From contig NZ_FNAQ01000006.1 of NCBI RefSeq assembly GCF_900101955.1, positions 1 to 64,000 of the forward strand: a stretch of DNA of 64,000 nt, read 5' to 3'. This document shows, one piece after another, positions 18,429-26,800 of this stretch. The position numbers were made by a program, and so were the translations under genes. Numbering within the stretch: the first letter of the stretch is position 1; each line of letters opens with the position of its first letter. The notes beneath the pieces are model-generated. The model worked only from the letters and a program-made list of their open reading frames with translations, was not told where the DNA came from and searched no databases. Source of the DNA: Desulfuromonas thiophila (lineage in GTDB: Bacteria; Desulfobacterota; Desulfuromonadia; Desulfuromonadales; Desulfuromonadaceae).

Positions 18429-18487
18429 ACAGGCCGCGCATGCGACCTGTCGTGGGAAACGTAAGAGGCAACCGGAAGGTTCCGGTT
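18429..18487 (-). promoter_or_regulatory. Hairpins between riboswitch and thiF (possible expression platform)
   Basis: Reading the minus strand, two hairpins follow the aptamer. The first is a 7-bp stem (18481-18487 with 18470-18476, AACCGGA/TCCGGTT). The second, at 18429-18450, pairs ACAGG/CCTGT around a GC-rich palindrome and is followed by TTCCGTTT. The second may act as a weak terminator that the aptamer controls. The switching mechanism is inferred. Confidence 0.4.
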
Positions 18488-18496
18488 TGTGTGCGC

Positions 18497-18580
18497 CGCT
18501 TCCCTACGCCGGTATGATCCGGATCAGGTTCAAAGGGTCGTCCTTTACAGGACTCTCAGTTGCGAAAACTCCCCCAGGGC
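18497..18580 (-). ncRNA. TPP riboswitch (THI element)
   Basis: On the minus strand the conserved TPP aptamer blocks appear in order: a GGGGGA start, CTGAGA, ACCCTT joined to GAACCTGATC, CGGATCATACCGGCG, and the closing GTAGGGAA. It sits about 145 bases upstream of the thiF start, in the same orientation as the whole thi operon. Thiamine pyrophosphate binding normally represses such operons. Confidence 0.95.
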
Positions 18581-18599
18581 ATTCGTCTGTGCGGTCAAG

Positions 18600-18628
18600 A
18601 CGTTAGCAGCCCCCCGGCGGGGCGTCAA
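18600..18628 (-). promoter_or_regulatory. Sigma-70-type promoter of the thi operon
   Basis: TTGACG (18628-18623) is separated by 17 bases from TAACGT (18605-18600) on the minus strand. The predicted start falls just ahead of the first conserved bases of the TPP riboswitch, which supports the call. Confidence 0.55.
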
Positions 18629-18688
18629 CCGATTTTATCGGCCGGTCGCAGCACTCGCGCCGCTTTTTGCCGGCTTCGGCCGATTGCG

Positions 18689-18720
18689 CATTGTCAGCGA
18701 CAATGGCTTGGGCATACTAT
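18689..18720 (+). promoter_or_regulatory. Promoter with overlapping palindromic operator
   Basis: TTGTCA (18691-18696), an 18-base spacer and TACTAT (18715-18720) form a plausible promoter for the gene at 18790. The -35 box is embedded in a palindrome with 7-base arms CATTGTC and GACAATG around a 3-base centre (18689-18705), which looks like a repressor or activator site. Confidence 0.5.
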
Positions 18721-18789
18721 GGCGACCTGTTCCGTCATCAGCCAGAAGAGAACCCGCGGGGCCGGCCCGCGCAGGAAGGAGAGGATGTC

Positions 18790-19104
18790 ATGAGTATTTC
18801 CGAACGCTACCGTCAGCTGGTCGACGAGGTGCGCACACTGCTGAGTCAGTTGCAGCAGGACGCCCCGGAGGAACAGGCGCTGACCGTGTTGCACAAGGCG
18901 GTGGCCACCTTGGCCGACCAGCACGAACGGGTGGGGGAGATCCCGCGGGCGCGCATTGATGCCGAACTGTCGCCGGTGCTGCTGACGGCCCACAACCTGT
19001 TCGATCGCAGCCGTCTGCTGCTGGAAAAAGACGATCAGGCGCCCGCCGCCGAGCGGGTGTGGGAGGTGCAGCGCAAGATCTATCGCTTGCTGAACGATCT
19101 GTAA
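18790..19104 (+). CDS. Small helical protein of unknown function
   Basis: The 104-residue protein starts MSISERYRQLVDEVRTLLSQ and is predicted all-helical and soluble, with a leucine-rich coiled-coil character and no membrane segment. GAAGGAGAGG lies just before the ATG. No family is recognised. It is followed after 93 bp by a MerR-like small DNA-binding protein gene, then lhgO, all plus strand. Confidence 0.6.
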   Translation: MSISERYRQLVDEVRTLLSQLQQDAPEEQALTVLHKAVATLADQHERVGEIPRARIDAELSPVLLTAHNLFDRSRLLLEKDDQAPAAERVWEVQRKIYRLLNDL

Positions 19105-19159
19105 CCAAACGCGTGATAAACGGCTAGGGGCGATATCACGCATTCCGGTTTTGCCTGTC

Positions 19160-19180
19160 GGCGGGCTGGGTTGGCCCGCC
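19160..19180 (+). promoter_or_regulatory. Hairpin just upstream of the MerR-like gene
   Basis: A 7-bp stem GGCGGGC/GCCCGCC with a 7-base loop ends only 5 bases before the GAAGGAGG ribosome site of the gene at 19198. It could limit read-through or ribosome access. An 8-base inverted repeat GCGTGATA/TATCACGC lies further upstream (about 19110-19140). Confidence 0.35.
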
Positions 19181-19197
19181 CAACGAAGGAGGACGCC

Positions 19198-19392
19198 ATG
19201 GCGCTGGGAAAAAGCTGGTATGAGGTGGATGCTGCCGCGGAACGTTACGGCATCGGCCGGGCGCAGCTGCTGTTCTGGGTGGAGGAAGGCCTGGTGCGCT
19301 GCGAACGCGAACAGGGCAGGGTGGTGCGGGTACAGATTGATGATGTGCGTTTGCAGGTGGAGCAGCGGCTGCAACAGGCTGCGCAGGATTGA
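19198..19392 (+). CDS. MerR-like helix-turn-helix small protein
   Basis: The 64-residue protein begins MALGKSWYEVDAAAERYGIG. Its pattern, WYEVDAAAERYGIGRAQLLF then WVEEGLVRCERE, matches the first winged helix-turn-helix of MerR/excisionase-type domains: helix 1-turn-helix 2, then a wing ending in VRVQIDDVRLQVEQ. There is no effector domain, so it could be a minimal regulator. The start at 19198 has an ideal AAGGAGGA six bases upstream. The gene ends 17 bp before the lhgO start. Confidence 0.6.
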   Translation: MALGKSWYEVDAAAERYGIGRAQLLFWVEEGLVRCEREQGRVVRVQIDDVRLQVEQRLQQAAQD

Positions 19393-19409
19393 TGGACGCA
19401 GGAGGAACT

Positions 19410-20633
19410 ATGGCGCGGCAAGTCGAGGAATTCTATGATGTCGCCGTCATTGGTGCCGGCATTGTCGGGGCTGCCACCGCGCGCGAGCTGACGCGTCAGG
19501 CGCCGGGCTGCCGCGTGCTGCTGCTGGAGAAGGAGGCCGGCGTCGCCCGCCACCAGACCGGCAACAACAGTGGCGTCATTCATTCGGGACTGTATTACCG
19601 GCCCGGTTCCCTCAAGGCGCGCAACTGTGCCGCCGGCCGCGACGCCCTTTATGCCTTCTGCGCCGAACAGGGCATCTGTCACGAGCGCTGCGGCAAGATC
19701 GTGGTCGCCACCAGCGAGGGCGAGCTGGCGGCGCTCGACGAGCTGCAGCGGCGTGGTGTCGCCAACGGCTTAAGTGGCATCGAACGGCTCGATGCGGCCG
19801 GCCTGCGGGCCCATGAGCCGGCGGTGGTTGGGATTGCCGGACTGTTTGTACCCCAGACCGGCATTGTCGACTTTGTCGCCGTGACCGAGGCGCTGGTGCG
19901 CCAGCTGCGGGGTGCTGGCGGCCGCCTGCAGACCGACGCCGAGGTGCGGCGGGTCAGGCGCACGGCGGCGGGTTTTGACCTGACCACCACGGCGGGCTGT
20001 TTCCGGGCGCGTTTTGTGGTCAATTGTGGCGGTCTGCAGTCGGACCGGCTGGCGCGGCTGTGTGGTGTTGAGCCGGGTCTGCGTATTGTGCCCTTTCGTG
20101 GCGAATACGCCGTGCTGCGGCCCGAGCGGCGTTCACTGGTGCGTCACCTGATCTACCCGGTACCCGATCCGGCCTTCCCCTTTCTCGGGGTGCACTATAC
20201 CCGCAGGGTCGATGGCGCGGTCGAGGCGGGCCCCAATGCGGTGCTGGCCTTCAAGCGCGAAGGCTACCGCTGGTGTGACTGTGATGCTCGAGACCTGCTT
20301 GAAACCCTCAGTTATCCGGGGTTTCTGCGTTTGGCGGCGCGGTTCTGGCGCGTCGGCCTGCTGGAATACCGCCGTTCTCTGCTGAAACCCTATCTGCTGC
20401 GTGATCTGCGTAAACTGCTGCCGGGGCTGACTGCGGCCGATTTGTGTCCCGGCGGTGCTGGAGTACGCGCCCAGGCGGTCAGTGCCGAGGGCCAGCTGCT
20501 GGATGATTTCCGTATTCTGTCAGCCGACGGCATGGTGCATGTGCTTAACGCGCCTTCGCCGGCGGCCACCGCTTCCCTCAGTATCGGTGCCCAGGTGGCT
20601 GAAACGGCCCTGCGCCACTTTGGTGAGGGTTGA
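19410..20633 (+). CDS. lhgO: L-2-hydroxyglutarate oxidase/dehydrogenase (FAD-dependent)
   Basis: The 407-residue FAD oxidoreductase has the Rossmann motif VAVIGAGIVGAATAREL near the N-terminus, RHQTGNNSGVIHSGLYY, typical of LhgO, and the C-terminal GGAGVRAQAVSAEG with LNAPSPAATASL. LhgO oxidises L-2-hydroxyglutarate to 2-oxoglutarate and passes electrons to the membrane quinone pool. The ATG at 19410 follows GGAGGAA; an earlier ATG at 19392 lacks family sequence. It is convergent with xthA, with a long terminator hairpin between. Confidence 0.88.
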   Translation: MARQVEEFYDVAVIGAGIVGAATARELTRQAPGCRVLLLEKEAGVARHQTGNNSGVIHSGLYYRPGSLKARNCAAGRDALYAFCAEQGICHERCGKIVVATSEGELAALDELQRRGVANGLSGIERLDAAGLRAHEPAVVGIAGLFVPQTGIVDFVAVTEALVRQLRGAGGRLQTDAEVRRVRRTAAGFDLTTTAGCFRARFVVNCGGLQSDRLARLCGVEPGLRIVPFRGEYAVLRPERRSLVRHLIYPVPDPAFPFLGVHYTRRVDGAVEAGPNAVLAFKREGYRWCDCDARDLLETLSYPGFLRLAARFWRVGLLEYRRSLLKPYLLRDLRKLLPGLTAADLCPGGAGVRAQAVSAEGQLLDDFRILSADGMVHVLNAPSPAATASLSIGAQVAETALRHFGEG

Positions 20634-20662
20634 GCAGGCCCTTCACCCGAAGCACAGTGCTC

Positions 20663-20714
20663 GCAACAACAACGGGGCCGTCGCAGTTCGCTGCGGCGGC
20701 CCCGTTGTTGTTGC
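20663..20714. terminator. Bidirectional terminator between lhgO and xthA
   Basis: An 18-bp perfect stem (20663-20680 with 20697-20714) encloses a second nested stem CGCAG/CTGCG capped by TTCG. The T-rich outer arm GTTGTTGTTGC serves either strand. The strength and position fit termination of both convergent genes, although a pure U-run is lacking. Confidence 0.7.
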
Positions 20715-20748
20715 GGACAGCAGAGGAATTCGGTGGCGGGTGGAGCGT

Positions 20749-21582
20749 TCAGTTGCCCTGCAGGGCAAAATCGGCCCACACCGGACAATGATCGGAGGGT
20801 CTGGCCAGGGCGCGGATGTCCTGATCGATGCCGCTGGCCTGGCACAGCCGCTGCAGCGCCGGGCTGGCCAGAATCAGATCGATGCGCAGGCCGCGGCGGG
20901 GCTGCAGTTCGAAACCGCGACTGCGGTAGTCGTACCAGCTGTAGTCACCCTGCTGCTGCGGATGGCACAGCCGGTAGCTGTCCTGCAGGCCCCAGTCCAG
21001 CAGCAGCCCGAGCCAGTCGCGCTCCTCCGGCAGAAAACCGCTTTTGCCGGTGCGCAGCCAGCGCTTTTCGTTGTCGGCGCCGATGCCAACATCGGCAGCG
21101 GCCGGCGCCACATTCATGTCGCCCACCACCGCCAGCAGCTCGCGGGCGGGATCGTACTGCTGTAGCAGGTCGCGCAGGTCACGGTAGAACTGCTCTTTGG
21201 CGGGGAACTTGACCGGGTGGTCGCGGCCCTCGCCCTGGGGAAAGTAGCCGTTGATGACCGTCAGGCAGTTCTGGCCCTCGGCCGTGCTGACATCGTAGCG
21301 CGCCCGGATCAGGCGGCATTGGGCCTCGGCTCCATCGGCGGGCAGGCCGCACTGCCATTCCAGTGGCGGCTGGCGCGACAGCAGCGCCACGCCATAGTGG
21401 CCTTTCTGGCCGTGAAAGCAGACCTGGTAGCCCAGTGCCTCGATGGCAGCGCGGGGAAATTCGCTGTCGTGTACCTTGGTTTCCTGCAGGGCAATGATGT
21501 CCGGCTGATGCCGTGCCACCAGAGCTTCGAGCTGATGCAGACGGGCGCGCAGGCCGTTGACGTTGAAGCTGACCAGTCTCAT
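20749..21582 (-). CDS. xthA: Exodeoxyribonuclease III
   Basis: The 277-residue AP endonuclease/3'-5' exonuclease has the family motifs FNVNGLRAR, the metal-binding Glu in IALQETKVHD, VVGDMNVAPAAADVG, and C-terminal RIDLILAS with SDHCPVWADF. It acts in base-excision repair. The ATG at 21582 overlaps the stop of the upstream alcohol dehydrogenase gene by four bases; extra upstream frame is not conserved. Confidence 0.93.
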   Translation of the reverse strand: MRLVSFNVNGLRARLHQLEALVARHQPDIIALQETKVHDSEFPRAAIEALGYQVCFHGQKGHYGVALLSRQPPLEWQCGLPADGAEAQCRLIRARYDVSTAEGQNCLTVINGYFPQGEGRDHPVKFPAKEQFYRDLRDLLQQYDPARELLAVVGDMNVAPAAADVGIGADNEKRWLRTGKSGFLPEERDWLGLLLDWGLQDSYRLCHPQQQGDYSWYDYRSRGFELQPRRGLRIDLILASPALQRLCQASGIDQDIRALARPSDHCPVWADFALQGN

Positions 21583-22742
21583 GCGGCACGCTGCAGAATG
21601 TTGGCGATGACCTCGGCGCTGTAGGCCGGCATGCGCCATTTCTGTGCCAGCATCACGGCGTTGGCGGCAATGGCCGGGATGTCGTTGGCCGGGATGCCAG
21701 CCTCGCTCAGGGTTACCGGACTGCCGATGGCGCCGAACCAGTCCTTCAGGCCACGGGCGGCGGCAAGAGCGCACTGGCGATCATCGCTGAGCTGACAGCC
21801 CAGCACCTCGCGGGCGAAACGGGCGAACTTGGCCGGGTGCTGGTCGGCCTGCCAGGCCATCCAGGCCGGCAGGACAATCGCCAGGCCGGCGCCGTGGGCG
21901 ATATCGTAGAGGGCGCTGAGGGAGTGCTCAATCATGTGATTGGGGAACTGGTAGGCGCCGATACCGGCCGTCGACAGGCCGTTGAGGGCCCAGGTAGCGG
22001 CCCACATCATGGTGGCCCGGGCCTCGGCGTGAGCCGGTTGGGCCAGGATCTGTTCGGTGCTTTCCATGATGGTTTTGACCAGACCCTCGACAAAACGGTC
22101 CTGCAGTGGCGTGACCGGGTCGGGGCTGGTAAAATAGCCTTCAAGCAGGTGCGAGATGGCGTCTACGGCCGAATAGGCCGTGTAGTCGGCCGGCACCGTC
22201 CAGGTCAGCACCGGGTCGAGAATCGACACCCGCGGAAACAGGTGCGGCGAACTAAGATTGAATTTCTGCTGTGTTTCCTCGTTGGTGATCACGCCACCGC
22301 TGTTCATCTCCGAGCCGGTGGCGGCCAGGGTCAGCACGGTGACCAGCGGCAGGGCCTGCTGCACCGTTGCCCGGTCGCTGAAGAAATCCCACAGATCGCC
22401 GTCATAGCAGGCGCCGGCGGCGATGGCCTTGGCTTCGTCGAGCACGCTGCCGCCACCGACGGCCAGAATCAGATCGACCTGGCTGGCCTTGGCTTTGTCA
22501 ACCCCGGCGCGGCTGTGCGACAGCACCGGATTCGACTTGACACCGCCATGGTCGATCCAGCTGACGCCCGCCTGTTGCAGGGCGCTGGTGACGCGACTGT
22601 ACAGGCCGCTGCGGTGGATGCTGTCGCGGCCATAGACCAGCAGGGCCGTGCGGCCATGGCGGGCGACGGTTTTACCAACCCGGTCGACACTGCCGGCGCC
22701 GAAGATGATCTGGGTGGGGTTGTGAAAGACGAAGGGTTGCAT
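21579..22742 (-). CDS. Iron-containing alcohol dehydrogenase (butanol dehydrogenase type)
   Basis: The 387-residue protein starts MQPFVFHNPTQIIFGAGSV and belongs to the iron-dependent ADH group. It has the cofactor-binding loop AVGGGSVLDEAKAIAAG, LTLAATGSEMNSGGVI, and the metal-binding region EGYFTS with NHMIEHSLSALYDIAHGAGL. BdhA/YqhD-like members reduce aldehydes with NAD(P)H, which fits fermentative metabolism. The start has AAGGAG seven bases upstream; the longer frame reaches into the repeat element at 22801 and is rejected. It overlaps xthA by four bases. Confidence 0.9.
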   Translation of the reverse strand: MQPFVFHNPTQIIFGAGSVDRVGKTVARHGRTALLVYGRDSIHRSGLYSRVTSALQQAGVSWIDHGGVKSNPVLSHSRAGVDKAKASQVDLILAVGGGSVLDEAKAIAAGACYDGDLWDFFSDRATVQQALPLVTVLTLAATGSEMNSGGVITNEETQQKFNLSSPHLFPRVSILDPVLTWTVPADYTAYSAVDAISHLLEGYFTSPDPVTPLQDRFVEGLVKTIMESTEQILAQPAHAEARATMMWAATWALNGLSTAGIGAYQFPNHMIEHSLSALYDIAHGAGLAIVLPAWMAWQADQHPAKFARFAREVLGCQLSDDRQCALAAARGLKDWFGAIGSPVTLSEAGIPANDIPAIAANAVMLAQKWRMPAYSAEVIANILQRAA

Positions 22743-22800
22743 GGCGGACTCCTTGTGTGTGCAGGGGGCTGTGACCTGTCCGTGCGGGAGAGACGCGGCC

Positions 22801-22945
22801 AGCAGGCGGTTGAAAAGCAGCCGTGCTGGAGCCCAGGGATGGGCGACCAAAATCAATCATTGCTCCGTAATGGACTGATTTTGTGAGCAAGACGAAAAAG
22901 CGCCTTTTCGGCTGGCGTCGTTGAAAAAGTTCCAGAAGGAACTTT
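22801..22945 (-). repeat. MITE-like repeat, copy A (degraded end)
   Basis: This is an inverted copy of the repeats at 40236-40392 and 49439-49594. It shares the central block (AAAATCAATCATTGCTCCG and TTGTGAGCAAGACG) and the flanking CGTCGTTGAAAAAG. The plus-strand left end, AGCAGGCGGTTGAAAAG, matches the terminal repeat imperfectly. At the other end the usual hairpin has been replaced by a different 8-bp hairpin (AAAGTTCC/GGAACTTT). It lies between the DUF167 and alcohol dehydrogenase genes. Confidence 0.75.
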
Positions 22946-22958
22946 CCCAAAGATCCGG

Positions 22959-23276
22959 TTAAACGTCGAGGGCCTGTTGCAGGCGCTGCTGTACCTCGGC
23001 CAGGCTGCAGCCGTCGATCTGCAGCCGTTTGTGGCGGCTGCTGTGACCGCTGACCAGGCTGACGGCGCTTTTGGCGCAGCCGAGCAGCTTGGCCAGGTAA
23101 TCACAGCACAGCTTGTTGGCGGCACCGTCCACCGGCGGCGAGGTCAGGCGCAGCTTGAGTTCGTCGCCCTGCAGGCCGCAGAGAGCGTTTTTGCTGGCGC
23201 GCGGTTGCACCAACACGGCCAGTTGTACGCCGCCGGCCACCACGCGCAGGCAGCAGCTCAGATCGGGCGCCGGCAT
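22959..23276 (-). CDS. DUF167 (YggU) family protein
   Basis: The 105-residue protein has the family core VQPRASKNALCGLQGDELK then RLTSPPVDGAANKLCCDYLA and VSLVSGHSSRHKRLQIDG, which define DUF167/YggU. The function is unknown; it is often encoded beside YggT, as here. The ATG at 23276 lies three bases after the YggT stop; a TTG at 23279 is also in frame. Confidence 0.88.
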   Translation of the reverse strand: MPAPDLSCCLRVVAGGVQLAVLVQPRASKNALCGLQGDELKLRLTSPPVDGAANKLCCDYLAKLLGCAKSAVSLVSGHSSRHKRLQIDGCSLAEVQQRLQQALDV

Positions 23277-23279
23277 CAA

Positions 23280-23573
23280 TCAGAAGCTATAGGCCAGCTG
23301 CACCAGCAGGGCATGCAGCAGGCGCTGGGCAAAGGAAAGCGCCAGCAGCAACACCAGCGGCGAGAAGTCGATACCTCCGAACTGCAGCGGAATCCAGCGC
23401 TGCACGCGGTAAAGCACCGGATCGGTGGCGCGATGGATAAAGCGCACCAGCGGATTGTAAGGATCGGGATTGACCCAGGACAGCACGGCCCGGGCGACGA
23501 TGAGCAGGATGAACAGGGTGAAGGCCAGATCGGCCAGACCGGCCAGGGCCAGAAAAAGTTCGCGCAGAATCAT
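23280..23573 (-). CDS. YggT family membrane protein
   Basis: The 97-residue protein starts MILRELFLALAGLADLAFTL and has two to three helices. The family segment VARAVLSWVNPDPYNPLVRF and the following HRATDPVLYRVQRWIP are clear. YggT proteins are conserved membrane proteins, some linked to osmotic tolerance or organisation of membrane complexes. The ATG at 23573 follows AGGAAAG; the longer frame upstream is not family-like. It is paired with DUF167. Confidence 0.88.
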   Translation of the reverse strand: MILRELFLALAGLADLAFTLFILLIVARAVLSWVNPDPYNPLVRFIHRATDPVLYRVQRWIPLQFGGIDFSPLVLLLALSFAQRLLHALLVQLAYSF

Positions 23574-23835
23574 CGGAAGCTTTCCTTCAGGACAGACGTC
23601 AGCAGAACGGCGGAACGTTTCCGCCGGCAGGCTCCTGTTATACCCAGCCGTTGCTGGCGCTGTCAAATCCTTCGGGACAGCCGGCGAATCTGGCGACGAC
23701 GAGATAGAATTATTTGAAGATATGCACCTTTGAATGGTTAACTTTTTAACGGACGTTTAATAGTTTTGCCGTTGTCGCTGGCCATGACGCATGGTACAAG
23801 CCATTAATCCGACCAAATCACATAAGATTGCCGGT

Positions 23836-23854
23836 CCGGCAGCATGGCTGCCGG
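23836..23854 (+). other. 8-bp hairpin in the leader of the GGDEF-EAL gene
   Basis: CCGGCAGC and GCTGCCGG pair around ATG, about 35 bases before the GTG start at 23888. No known riboswitch core (including the c-di-GMP GEMM motif) was recognised around it. The upstream gap (23574-23835) is AT-richer than its surroundings and presumably holds divergent promoters. Confidence 0.35.
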
Positions 23855-23887
23855 CCAGAGCCCCTGTTCGCTGAAGGATAAGCGCCG

Positions 23888-26800
23888 GTGAACCTGAAGA
23901 TTCCGCAACGCCGTCAACGGGCCAACAGCCTCAAACTTAAAATCAGTTTGCCGGTCGCCCTGCTGACCGCCGTTCTGCTGACGCTGACCGGCTATAGCCT
24001 GTTCGGTCTGTTTCGCCAGGAGCTTGAAAAAACCATCGAACGCCAGCAGGGCACCCTGGTGGGGTCGCTGGCGGCCCAGATTGATGACCGGCTGCTGGCC
24101 TTCACCGGCTATCTGCGGCATGTGGCGGCCCAGACCGATACCCAGGTTCTGCTGACGCCGGCGGCCGCAGCCCGTTTTCTCGAACAACAATCCGGCGGTC
24201 AGCTGCTGTTTGGCGCTGGTCTGGCGCTGTTTGATGCCCAGGGCTCCCTGGTGGCCGTGAGTCAGACCCGGCCCTGTCGCTGTCTGAGCTCCGAGCGCCT
24301 GCGGCAGCTGCTCGAAACCGCCCTGCAATCACGTCAGCCGCAGATGTCCGATTTTGTCCTTTCACAGGAAAACAGCAGGACGGAGCCAAGGGTTCTGTAT
24401 GTCTTTCCTTTGCTGCGCCAGGGCCGGGTGGTTGGCGCGCTGGGGGGCAGTCTGGTGCTGTTCGGGCCGGGGCTGCTCAACTACCTGCAGGCCTTCGACA
24501 CCGGCGCCGGCAGCTACCTGAGTCTGAGTGATGGCCGCCAGATGCTGCGCCTTTCGACGCAGGAGGGCTGGTTGCAGATTCAGCCGCTGCCGCCCCACCA
24601 GCGTACCCTGCGGCGCAAGGCGCTGGTGGAACGTAGTCTGACCCTGGAGCAGACGGATGAACAGGATGCGCCGCTGCTCAGTTCGGTGCAGCGGCTGCAA
24701 CAGGTCGACTGGGCACTGGCTGTGCACCAGCCGCTGGCCGAGGCCTATGCGCCGCTGCAACCGCTGCGCCAGCAACTGCTGGTGGCGGTGGCGGGCAAGA
24801 TCGCGCTGGCCGCCGTGGCGGTCTGGCTGCTGATGCGCCAACTGATGCGGCCCCTGTCGCAGCTGACGGCCCGCATTGCTGCCGTGGCTGAAACCGAAGA
24901 GCAGCAAGCCGGCCCGGCCGCCGATGTTGGCGAGGAACGGGTGGCGGGCGATGAGCTGGCGGTGCTGCAACGCAGCTTCGATCTGATGCTGCAGCGTATC
25001 GGCCAGCACCGTCAGGCGCTGGAGGAGCAACTGCAGCAGTTGCAGACCCTGATCGACGCCATACCCAACCCGGTGTTCTATGTTGATGATCGGGGCTGTT
25101 TTATCGGCTGCAACCAGGCCTTCGAAATCGTTTTTGGCCATCCGCGCGCGGAACTGGTCGGAACGGCCCTGACCGGGGTGCTGCCAGCGGAACTGGCCGC
25201 CATCGTGTGTGGCCGTTGCAATCAGCCCGACAGCCTGCACAGCAGCGAACAGCAGCTGCTGTTCGCCGATGGCCGGGAACATCCCGTGCTGTTCTCCGCG
25301 GCCGCTTTCAGCCGCGCTGGCCAGGCCTGTCACGGTGTGGTCGGTGCCCTGGTTGATATCAGTGCCCGCCGCCGCGCCGAGGAGCAACTGCGCAAGCTCG
25401 GTCTGGCGGTGGAGCAGAATCCCAATGCCATTATCGTCACCGATATCCAGGGGACCATCGAGTACGTCAATCCCAGTTTCTGTCATCTGACCGGCTACAG
25501 TCAGGAGGAGGCCATCGGCCAGAACCCGCGCATTCTCAACGCCGGCAGCGCGCCCAGGGAATACTTCCAGACCCTGTGGCACACCATTCTGGCGGGTCAT
25601 GACTGGCGTGGTGAACTGCGCAACCGCAAAAAAACCGGCGAGCTGTTCTGGCAGCACGCGCTGATCTCGCCATTGAAGAACAGCCGGGGGGACATCACCC
25701 ACTTTATCGCCATCATGGAGGATATCACCGCCCGCAAGCGGGCTGAGCGGCGTGAACAGCTTACCGGCCGGGTGCTGGCGCTGCTGTCGCTGCCCAATGA
25801 GCGCACCGACAAGATTCACGATATTCTCGAACTGATCCGTGATTTTTCCGGCTGCGCCAGCGTCGGCCTGCGGCTGCGCGAGGCCAACCAGTCTTTTCCC
25901 TATTACCAGAGTGTCGGGAAGAAACCGGACGGGCAGGAGTGTCCGCTGCTGCCGCTGGCGGATGAAACCCTGGCGGAGTCGGTAGCGCCCGGCGCCAGCG
26001 ATTCCCTCTGCAGCCGGATTCTGCAGGGCCTGCCACAGGGCGTGCCGGTCGATGGCTGTTTCACCGCCGCCGGCAGTTTCTGGACTAATCCGATGAGTCA
26101 CTGCCTGCCGCTGGCCGACAGTGGCCTGTGCCGCGAGCAGCACTGTCACTGCCAGCAGGCGCGCTCGATGGCGCTGATTCCGTTGCGGCTGGAGGATGAG
26201 GTGATCGGCCTGCTGCAGTTGCTCGACGCCGATGAACGCAAGATCAGTCGTGATCTGGTGGAGTTTCTTGAATCCATTGCCAGCAGCATCGCCATTGCCT
26301 TTGAACACCGCCAGGTGACCGAGCAGCTGCAGGAGCGGGAAAACCGGCTTGATTACCTGCGGTTTCACGATAGCCTGACCGGGCTGCCCAACCGCCAGTA
26401 TCTGCGCCAGCAGTTGCGTCAGGCGCTGGCGCGGACGCGGCGCTCGGGTCAGCCGGGAGCGGTATTGCTGCTTGATCTTGACCGCTTTAAAACCGTCAAC
26501 GATTCCCTTGGTCATGATCTGGGTGACCGGTTGCTGCGTGAGATCGCGGCCCGCCTGCGCACCAACCTGCGCGAAAACGATGTGCTGGCGCGCATTGGTG
26601 GCGACGAATTCGCCATCCTGTTCGAAGGTCTGCGCGACGGTCAGCAGGTGGCGCGGCGGGTCGAGGTGCTGATGGAACAACTGACCCGGGCGTTGTGCAT
26701 CGCCGATTTCGAGCTCTATGTCACCGCCAGCATCGGCATCAGCCTGTTTCCCAACGACAGTAATGAAATCGAAGGGTTGCTGCAGGCGGCCGAGGTGGCC

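Noticed and set aside
23574-23887. c-di-GMP (GEMM) riboswitch before the GGDEF-EAL gene
   Set aside because: Only a simple 8-bp hairpin is present; the conserved GEMM core bases were not found.
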